NCBI RefSeq assembly: GCF_028502605.1
Contig: NC_079236.1
Span: forward strand, 2,666,001 to 2,730,000
Reading direction: 5' to 3'
From: Trichoderma breve
Lineage: Eukaryota; Ascomycota; Sordariomycetes; Hypocreales; Hypocreaceae
Length of the DNA stretch: 64,000 nucleotides
Numbering within the stretch: position 1 is the stretch's first letter; each line of letters opens with the position of its first letter. The notes below the pieces were generated by a model, which saw only the letters and a program-made list of their open reading frames with translations, did not search any database and was not told the origin of the DNA. Shown here one piece after another: positions 12,755 to 21,600 of this stretch. Both the position numbers and the translations under genes were made by a program.

Positions 12755-14322
12755 ATGAGCGTCGCCCGCCCGGCGCGCAGCATTCTGCGCACGTGCGTCG
12801 CCTCTGCCCGCACCGCGCAAACCGTCGGTTGCCAGCATCAGCAGCAGCATCAGCATCAATTCCACACTTCGGCGCCCCGCCCCTCGAAGCGGCGATCACG
12901 CTTCCGCAATGTCAAGGCCGAGGACCTGGGCCTGCTGAACAACCCCGAGAAGCTTGCCAAGTACCGCCAGGACAAGTTTGCCGACTACACCAAGGAGGAG
13001 CTCGAGGCCCTCAAGAGCAAGTACACGCCCGAGCAGATCGAGGCCATCAAGGCGGGCGAGGAGGCCATTGACCCAAACGATCTCATTTTCCAGGGACGGC
13101 TACGAGATGACCCCTACAGGCCGCAGTACATCGAGGACTACACCGTGCTGGACCCGCGGTACGACGTCAAGCCGGAGCTGGACGGCACGCCCTTTGAGCC
13201 GCAGTGGTTGAACCCAAGCGACTGGGCGGACAAGTACGGCTCCAAGCTGACGGACCTGACGGACAAGAAGACGAGCGAGCAGCTCACGAGATCCATGGTC
13301 CGCGCCCTGCGGAGAGTCAAGGAGAGCAACGGCGCGGAGCTGATAGACCTTACGGAGGAGGAGCTGGTGGATCTGGAGAAGGACCCCGAACTGCTGAAGA
13401 AGTATCTGGTCGAGGAGGACGCCGAAGCCAAGTCGGATGACGAATCTGCCATCCTGACCAAGGAGCAGGTTATGAAGCTCGACAAGGCCATCGACGAGGA
13501 GTGGAAAAAGGAGCTTAGCAAGATCAGCGAGGGCCCCGACTCGGGTGAGGGCGAGCCTTCCAACCTGGAGCTGATCGAGGACGGCCCCGCTGGCACCATC
13601 CGGCTGCACACCGCCGAGGCCGTCGAGCTGGGCAAGGTCCCCGGCGTCGAGGGCCTGTACAAGTCGGCCGCCGACCCCGAGGACGAGGGCCAGGACGACG
13701 ATGGCCGCTACCAGGAGATTAAGCGGTTGACGGGCATGTCGCTGCGGGACATCCAGTCCATCTACCGCAAGGTGCTCGTCCAGCGCTGGGTCACCAACCA
13801 GACCCGTCTGGGCAAGGTGCGCAGCACGTCCATTGTCGCCATCGCAGGCAACGGCAACGGCCGCCTGGGTCTCGGCATTGCAAAGTCCACCGAGGCCGGT
13901 CTCGCGGCCGAGACGGCGCAGCTGCTGGCTATTCGCAACATGAAGCCCATCAGGCGGTACGAGAACCGGACGATTTACGGAAACGCAAAGGCCAAGGTTT
14001 CGGGTACTGTCGTCGAGCTGTTTGCCCGCCCTCCCGGTAAGAATAAAAGATCATTCTACTGTCCTATGATTTAGCATACTGACATATCATTTCGATTTTA
14101 GGCTTCGGTCTCCGCTGTCCGCACCGCATCTTTGAAATGTGCCGTGCCTCTGGCATCCACGACATCGCGGCGCGCATGCCCCGATCCAAGAACCCCATGA
14201 ACTCCGTCAAGGCGGCGTATGATGCGCTGATGAACCAGGTCGACCCCGAGGAGATTGCCATCGGACGGGGCAAGAAGATGGTGGATGTGCGAAAGGTGTA
14301 CTATGGCGGCAATGTATATTAA
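12755..14322 (+). CDS. MRPS5: Mitochondrial small-subunit ribosomal protein uS5m
   Basis: Component of the mitochondrial 37S/28S ribosomal subunit, matching bacterial S5. Exons 12755-14036 and 14102-14322 give 500 residues. The chosen start gives a typical import presequence (Arg/Ser/Ala-rich, MSVARPARSILRTC) followed by a low-complexity QH run and FHTSAPRPSKRRSR. A long charged fungal-type middle region covers about 60-320. The double-stranded-RNA-binding S5 N-domain starts near residue 326 and contains the glycine loop GNGNGRLGLG. The C-domain contains FGLRCPHRIFEMCRASGI and ends VRKVYYGGNVY. The splice joins PPG to FGLR inside a conserved stretch, which supports the 65-nt intron. The ORF stays open upstream to 12386, but those residues do not look like a presequence. 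The gene converges on DAD3. Confidence 0.92.
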
Positions 14323-14647
14323 ACGGGTTATTTGGAAAAAACAAAAAAGGGGAACTTTAAAAAGGAAGAGAGAGAAGGGGATGTTAGAAATAAAGGGGGA
14401 AGAGTTGCGAGTGGTGAATGTCGAGACACACTACTCTGTGTACAAGTACTGTAACGCTGGAAAATGAATATACATCATACAAGCAAGTAAAAACAAAGAA
14501 CAGCAATGCCATGTGTGACGATGAAATCCCTAGCTCCCTTACATACACTCAAACCATTCCCAAGATTTCCTCGTCATTAATTCAGGGTATCATTAATCAT
14601 AACATCCAAACATCTCTCCCCCAAAAAACCAAACCTCTCATCATCCA
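14323..14647. other. Convergent 3' region uS5m / DAD3
   Basis: A/G-rich then A/T-rich DNA between two convergent genes; probable 3' UTRs. No gene seen. Confidence 0.6.
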
Positions 14648-15095
14648 TCACAGCCGCTCTGCCTCTTCTTCATCTTCTTCCTCCACTTTCGTTTCCTCCT
14701 CTTTCGCCTCCTCCCCGCCCTGCTCCTCCCCCCCAGCCCCCCAATCAATCTCCTGCTGCAGCACAATACTATACACACTCGCCTTGAGCAGCGTAAACGC
14801 CAAGCTCGTCTTGCGCTCCAGCTCCCGCAGCCCGTCGAGGATCCCGACGGTCGGGTTCGACGCCAGATTGTCCAGCAAAGTCGCCAGCTGAAACGCGCAA
14901 ATCCCATCCCATTAGCATTTGACGCGGCTTTAGATAAATAGAGAAATAGGACCATTGGGAAATTGGGTTCGTTTGTTTGGCAACACGTACAGTTTTCATG
15001 TTTGTTGATAGCCGCTCATACTCTTCTAGAACTTCCTGCTCTAGAGGTGAGAGTTCTGGTGGTGAGAGGAGGCTGCCGTGTTGCTGCTGCTCCAT
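14648..15095 (-). CDS. DAD3: DASH complex subunit Dad3
   Basis: Kinetochore protein of the fungal DASH/Dam1 ring, which couples kinetochores to spindle microtubules. Exons (minus strand) 15095-14991 and 14887-14648 give 114 residues. Exon 1 carries ELSPLEQEVLEEYERLS and exon 2 carries GILDGLRELERKTSLAFTLL followed by KASVYSIVLQQ. These are the two conserved helices of Dad3, in the order and spacing of the family (yeast Dad3 is about 94 residues). The intron (14888-14990) has a GTACGT donor and a CAG acceptor, and the phases agree. The tail is a Glu-rich acidic run, possibly disordered. The ATG chosen is the first in frame. The gene is small and easily missed by automatic annotation because both exons are short. 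Confidence 0.88.
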
Positions 15096-16358
15096 GTTTG
15101 TCCAATGGTGTCTCTGATACTTTTCTCTCTTCTTGCTCTTCTGAATGAAAACACGCGTCTTGTCTTGTTTGCTTTGTTATATCGCGGCGTGGGAAGAGAT
15201 ATGTAGATGCACAGGGAGATGCGTTAGTGGTTGGAGGTTGTTTTTGGCAGCTTTTTGGCGGTTGACTTGACTGGGCACCCCACCATGTCAACAGCTGATA
15301 GCCGTATCGGGATTGTTTGGTGTCCCGCACTAACACCTCTTAGCAGCGAGGAGGTACTGATACACGTACACTTATACTTGGAGGTGACTTCTATACAGCG
15401 ACTTCATACAGTCGAAGCCGGCTTCATTATTATGGAATGCTTATATGAAAATACAACGTCTTTCATCACGGGTCCCTTTTGGCAGCACAAGGAGGCTAGA
15501 ACAGTAGTTGTCAACGTACCAAGAACATTCCTGAGCTGATCTATCCAAAGAAATCAATCAGTCGCACTGTACAGAACTATATCGGCGCCTCTTGTATTTC
15601 CTCAATGCATAATCTATCAGGATACCAGCACATGGAGAGTCTCTGCTCACCCATTCCCTAAAGGCTATGTCCGCAATAGAGGCGGCCTGGATGACAGGCC
15701 ATCCCGAATGCAGTGGAGGCGGCCGCAGAAATGAGGAACAAGGTCGACTTCATCATCATGACTGACGAATGCAAAGCTGGACTCTCTGTGTCGAAGAGAG
15801 CACGATGGCCCGGCAATATTGCATCACGCTTCTCCATACAAGTAAACTCTTCTTTACACTAGAGCTTAGTTCACGATGGCAGCCTCCATCAACACTGCAT
15901 CGATCGTATGTATAAGCATGGATTCGAGAAAGGAGGCTGCATATACAAACCGGGGATCAATATGAAAGCATAGTGTCGAATACTCTACTGTATCCTTTTC
16001 GACTCAGTACACCCAAAGTTGACGCCGGCTGGACTGTCGGCACGGAGTCGGACGAGGTGCATTATCCGCCGACGCGCCGACATGTTTTGAGAAAGGGTCT
16101 CAGTTCAGCAAGCCACCATACAATCCTGCGAGCTGAGATTGGCTCCTTGTCCGCATGTATATCCATGGCACGGCCCTTTATCTAGTTGTTCTGAACAGCC
16201 TTGATGTCATTTTCTTGGATATCAATGTCGCTGATCGGTTCTTCCGTGAGCCATATGGCGTAGACGGGACGGACTCTTCTCCATGGGATGAGACGCTGAC
16301 GGCACACAGCTGCGGCGTCATCCGGCTTCAAATTTGCTGGTTTAGTTACACTATTTGT

Positions 16359-16376
16359 TCTCTATCTCTCTCTCTA

Positions 16377-16436
<60 letters not shown>

Positions 16437-16441
16437 ACACA
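16359..16441. repeat. Compound microsatellite (CT)n(AC)n
   Basis: About 40 bases of nearly pure CT dinucleotides, interrupted by two TATC units, pass directly into about 40 bases of AC dinucleotides with one ATAC interruption. Open frames read through here encode only Ser-Leu and Thr-His repeats and are artefacts. Confidence 0.95.
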
Positions 16442-16932
16442 AAGCTGTGGACTAATAGCATACAGCAAGACAAGGCAACGGCCGATGCCATATTGCTTGT
16501 CCATCGGCTGATGTCACTCTTGCTCTCCACCTTTTTGTGCCGCATTGTTGCATTTCAGGGAGAGACACGGCAAATTCCCCAGGCATGTGAGACATTGCTG
16601 CTAGGTTTGTGTAAGGCGAGGAACGGCACAGGGCGGGCAGGGCAAAACTCGAAGCTACATCATGTGCATACTCGTACATGTAATGGTGTGTCACGACAGC
16701 GGTTGTCTCCCATAAGGATCCAGCGGGTTATGATGCTGTGGTTCAACAAGTGGCTGGCTGAGCCATCCTGAAGGAGTGTTCCGAGGTAACAACTATCCAT
16801 GGGGCCGAGGCTCATGAGTTAATATAAGTTATGCTAACCAGACACGACGTTGTTATTGTTTAGACAAACTGAGTTGTCCAGCGCGGGCCTTTGATGAGGT
16901 CTTATGAGATGCACGGTTGATTGACTTGACAT

Positions 16933-16938
16933 TATAAA
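16933..16938 (+). promoter_or_regulatory. TATA box of the secreted propeller gene
   Basis: TATAAA about 100 bases upstream of the chosen ATG at 17039. The spacing suits a regulated fungal promoter with a 50-70-base leader. This is by motif only. Confidence 0.4.
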
Positions 16939-17038
16939 CCTACCTTCATACTACTTGTCACAGCTACCATTCTCTTACATATCCTCTTGTCCGCCTGAAA
17001 CCCAACTGTCCATTCTCTCCACCAGAGTATCAAAAGCC

Positions 17039-18244
17039 ATGCACTTCTCCAGCATCATTTACGCTGCCTGCACAATAGCAGCAGCAGCATCACATATATA
17101 CGACACAAGTCTCCCTCCCTCCCATCATCCAGATCAACAAAGCCTCAACTCAGAGGACGCAAAGCAAAACAAGGAACCACCAACCTTTGGCGGTATCCTC
17201 ACCAACGTGTTAACAGACGACACATCCCAGCTCGAGATTCGAATTCTCGACGCCAATGGAAAGACTACATGGAACTGGACCGCCAGCCGCGATCTGGAAA
17301 AGGGCTTCCCCCATCAACTCGGGAACTGCACCATCCACAACTCCGGCCGGACAGACGCCAAGCAGTCCGAGGACGGCAGTCTGATTGCCGCCATATACGG
17401 CGACGCCATCGTCGTCATCAGATACGCCCCCGACGATCCAAAGACTGACAAGAGCGTCACTTGGGGAATCTGCACAAACACTTCTCTATTGAGAAGCTCG
17501 CACTCTCTAGAGTTTCTCCCGGATAACCTCCTTGCGGTGGCGACTTCTGGACAGAGCCAAGACGACGGTATCGTGGTCTACAACATGAGTCTGAGACTCT
17601 CGCCCAACCAGACGCCGATCCAGCACATCCCGCATCTGCCAGACGCTCACGCTCTAGTATGGGAGAAGAAGACGCAGATCCTGTGGGCGGCAGGAATGAA
17701 CTCTTCCATCGACAGCAAGGCCGCCTCGGGCCTCATCAACGGCTATCTCTACCAACCTCCCTCGTCAAACAGCCTTCCCCTACAACAAACCCCCGTATCC
17801 CAATATCATCTGCCCGATTCCTCCACAACATACACCGAATGGAGTGACAAACCAGATCTAAGAGACGAATGGGATGCACCGCACGACTTGATCCTCATTC
17901 CCAGCCAACAACACACATTCCTCATCCCCACAGACCTCGACATCCACGCCCTAAACATGTCGTCTGGGGAATTCATCTCCGGCCAGCAAGTAGTAGATAC
18001 ATACCTGAAAGGCTTCTCCCCCGTCGGTCGCCGCTCCGGAAAGAATCGAAAAGGCGATGTCGAGGAACTTCCCCGGTCGGATATCAAGAGCGTCATCTTC
18101 GGCCCAGATGGCACCCCCGTCTATGTACAGGCCCTGTGGAGGGATTTCTTCGCCGACAAACTCAATTTCCTGATAAAAGAAGAGAGGAAAGAAGTGGATC
18201 TGCAGGGCACGATTTATCGGGCACGGTATTTTAGGATGAAGTAG
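17039..18244 (+). CDS. Secreted beta-propeller-like protein (DUF6528-like)
   Basis: Single-exon gene of 401 residues. I chose the ATG at 17039, not the in-frame codon 84 bases upstream, because it places a signal peptide at the N-terminus (MHFSSIIYAACTIAAAA, cleavage near SHIYD). Several NxS/T sequons (NWT, NCT, NTS, NMS, NQT, NSS) fit passage through the secretory pathway. The pattern is of repeated blades with a hydrophobic strand before a turn: ILDANGKTTWNWTAS, GRTDAKQSEDGSLIAA, HSLEFLPDNLLAVATSG, HALVWEKKTQILWAAG, HDLILIPSQQHTFLIPT, SVIFGPDGTPVYVQALW. This resembles DUF6528-type propeller proteins, which are common in bacteria; that match is from memory and is not tested. No catalytic residues can be named, so the substrate or partner is unknown. 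Confidence 0.7.
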   Translation: MHFSSIIYAACTIAAAASHIYDTSLPPSHHPDQQSLNSEDAKQNKEPPTFGGILTNVLTDDTSQLEIRILDANGKTTWNWTASRDLEKGFPHQLGNCTIHNSGRTDAKQSEDGSLIAAIYGDAIVVIRYAPDDPKTDKSVTWGICTNTSLLRSSHSLEFLPDNLLAVATSGQSQDDGIVVYNMSLRLSPNQTPIQHIPHLPDAHALVWEKKTQILWAAGMNSSIDSKAASGLINGYLYQPPSSNSLPLQQTPVSQYHLPDSSTTYTEWSDKPDLRDEWDAPHDLILIPSQQHTFLIPTDLDIHALNMSSGEFISGQQVVDTYLKGFSPVGRRSGKNRKGDVEELPRSDIKSVIFGPDGTPVYVQALWRDFFADKLNFLIKEERKEVDLQGTIYRARYFRMK

Positions 18245-18690
18245 GTCTTGAGATATCTCGAGGAGAGCTCTAGTCGACACGATATAGTTTAGAATTCTGA
18301 TACCCGGGTCATCTCTATCAGTGAAAAGAAGGCAACCTATATCGATGTAATTACCTGGTAACTGTTAGACCTTAACCTCGAAATTAGCGACACTCGGATG
18401 AATAGGATAAACAAGTGTGTACAATGAAAAAGTACCATTATAATATAACGTGACTGTCAATTATCATTCAAAAGCTACATACAGGTATCAAACAAACAAG
18501 CGGCTATCATGTCTCCTCATAACTATCCATCCCTGCTGAACAACAATAGACTCAAGAAAGTTAAGCAAAAGCAAAGCAAAGAAGAGAAGAAGAAAAAAGG
18601 GGATGTTAAAAAGAAAAAGTCAACACTGCCTCCAAGCGAAAACAATTCATAGCCTCTCAAAGGCTCTCATTAATTCCCATTTGTTATCAT
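18245..18690. other. Convergent intergenic, propeller / coiled-coil genes
   Basis: A/T-rich DNA between two convergent genes; probable 3' UTRs. No gene seen. Confidence 0.6.
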
Positions 18691-21600
18691 CTACCGAACA
18701 ACAACGGCAGCATGGGGCTCCTCGTCGCCATCGATGCTCTCCTCGTATTCACTTCCAGAGTCTTCGTCCTCATACGCAGAGCTGCCCTTGCTGATCCGTC
18801 GCCTCGTCGTGCCTTCGCTCTCGTCGTGCCTCTCACGAGCGTGGTCATCCTCGTCATCCTCATCAATCTCCTCTTCGTACTCTGAGCTATCGCCAGCGGC
18901 GTCATGCACCGCGGACTCATGCGTCACGTTGACCATGTCGCCCTCGTCGAGCTCTTCCACCGTCTCGTCAACGCTGACATTCTCCTTATTCTCCTCGCTC
19001 AGCCCACTCTTCTGCTGCGTGCCTCCCCAGCTGCGCTTCCGGTGGCCGTTGACATTAACACCCGGTGTCTTCACACTATGGCTTCTTGTAATGGTGCTCG
19101 ATGCCACGTTCTTCGTCATCTGACTAAGCGACGCAATACGTCGCGGAGTTCCCGTTTGACCAGGCGCCATGGGGGTTCTTGTTGCGGAGAGATGCGTCGG
19201 GATGGCTCGTGTACCATCCTCGCCGGCTGGCTTCTTAACCCGCTTGCGATTCATAGAATCCGCGCCGTCCTTGGCCTTTTTGCCAAAGAGAAGCACACGA
19301 GAGTGATCCATGACTCCATTAAAGATTCGTCGTTCCAAGCCTTCGGCCCGAATTTCCATCTCGTGAAGCTCCTCCTTGCGTAGGCGTAGTGCAGTCTCAA
19401 GGGCAGAGACATCGCCAGTAAGGCGAGTTTTTTGCTTCAACAGGCCCTCTTGCTCGGTCCGCAGAGACAACAGGCTCCGTCGCAGCCACTCCTCTTCCTC
19501 CTTGAGCGTCTTGACTGAAGCCTCAGCATGTTCCCTCTCGGTGTTAGCTCGTTCAAGGGCAATGTTGGTCTCTTCCAGGATCTTGGCGCGGTTGTCGCGC
19601 TCTTCCACCATGTGCCTTGATTGCTTGGAAAGGAACTCGGACAGTTCGGCGGCGCTGTCGGAGACGGACCGGTGCACCTTGTCGAGCGTCTGGAGCTGGA
19701 CCAAGGCCTGGGCGGCAGCGTCATTATGCTGCACAATCTTGTCCAGCTTCTCGTGCACTACGGCATCGTCGTACTTCTCAGGCATCATGGCCCTAAAAGC
19801 TTGCTCCGTGGGAATGGCCCCAACCACCTTGTCCTCGATACTCTTGGAGTGCTCAAAGTGATCCCCAACGAGACCAAGGATGCTCTTGACAGCCTCCAGA
19901 ATCTGGGGCTGATACTCACCCACGCTGCTATGGACTTTGCCCACGGCTGCCTCGACTTGGTCGCGCGTCTGCTGGTGATCGGCCTTGCCTTCGTTGTGAG
20001 TCTCCTCGGAGCGAGCGGCCACCTCTTCGACCTTGGTAAAGACAATCTTGGAAGCCTCCTCCATCTTCTCCAAGGAATCAGTGACAGTCGATCCGAGAGT
20101 ATCAATCAGAAGCTTGAGCTCGTCGGCGACGGCCTTGGTACCTGCCACGGCAGATTCGGTCACGATTTCGCGAGCCTCGGCGGCCTGCGACTTTTCGTCC
20201 ATCATGATCCGGAGCGCCTCGTTCTTGGCCAGTACCTCGCTGATCTTGTCGTCAATCTTGGCACGAATGTTTTCCGTAACTTCGTCGAGCTTCTCGTTCG
20301 ACTCGATCCTGGATCCGGCAATGGCCTCCTTGGAAATCTCAAACTCGCTCTTCATGGCTTCAAACATGTCCTTGACATCCCCGGCGACGTTTTCATTCTT
20401 TTCAACCTTTTCACCCATAGTCTTCAGCGCCTTGCCGATGCCCTCGATACCCGTAGAGCCGTCCACGAGTTTGTTCCGCACCTCCGTCTGGAACTCCTCG
20501 AGGAACGTCCTAATGTCGGACTGGCGGTCAACAAGCGCCTTTGACGACGCCTCGTGGTAGTGTTCAAAGGTCTCCTTGGTCTCCTTCATGGCGGCTTCCA
20601 GCTTGCCAAGATCCTCCCGGGTCGTAATCGTGGCGAAATCCGCAACGGCAATGCCGTCCACCAGAGTCTTGATCTCACGCACGACCGTCTCAACGGCATG
20701 CACATCCGACTTCTTCACCTTTTCTGGGCTCTTAGCCTCTCGTTCGGCGTGCTCCTGGACTTCTTGCAGGCCCTCACCGAGTTCCGAGATGATCTTCGTC
20801 AGCTTGGTAAAGTCATCCTTGTGGAACAGGTTGGGGATGTCTTCCAACTGCCTGTTGACCGATCGAATGGCCTCTCGAGACTCCAGGATGAGCGACTCTA
20901 AAGTGTCGATATGCTCCCGTCGCACCGCCTGGTCACCATCAATCAGATGATCCACACGAGACTTGGTGTTGCGCAGAATATTCTCAATGGCAGCAACATC
21001 CTCTTTAGTCGGGTTGCCGCCACTCTTGGTGAAGATGGAAGGAATGCTTTTCATTACGTATTCCTCCTCCTCCTTTGGCTTCTCAGCGTCGTCCTTGTCC
21101 TGCTCCGATCCTTCGCGTGGCTTCGCTGCTTGGACGACCACTGGTGCACGAGACTTGAGTTCATTAACACCCCGCTGAACATCGTGAAGCATGTTTTCCA
21201 GGTGGGAAAGGTCCACCCTCGGAGCTGCGGCCGGGGTAGCGGCATTCGGCTTAATCTCTTCAATCTTGGCGCGCAACTGAGTGATAAGGATCTCGAGATT
21301 CTTGATATCATTCTGCTTAGCCATATCAGCAGGGATAATCGCCATCTCGTTCTCGTTCTCGCCACCGCCGACGGTACGGATGGCAACCGCCCTATCGTTG
21401 CTCGAGTCCCGAATGGTGCCAATGTCGGACCGTACGCCGTCCAGGCCTTCCTTGAGGGCATCAAGAATCTCATCGTTTGCTGTGAGATCAACCGGCTTGT
21501 TGGTGATTCTGTCAATGCCAGCTCGAATGTCATTCAGGCCATCGTTAAGAGCGTCGAGAATTTCACTAGTCTCTGGCCGCGGTCGGAGGATCTCTTGTCG

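Larger units (their letters stand above)
15096..17038. other. Intergenic, DAD3 to secreted propeller gene
   Basis: No gene seen. It contains the DAD3 promoter, a long (CT)n(AC)n microsatellite and, near its end, the core promoter of the next gene. Confidence 0.6.

Noticed and set aside
19621..20544. 307-codon plus-strand frame opposite the coiled-coil gene
   Set aside because: Antisense shadow of a GC-biased coding sequence; Leu/Val-rich with no family match.
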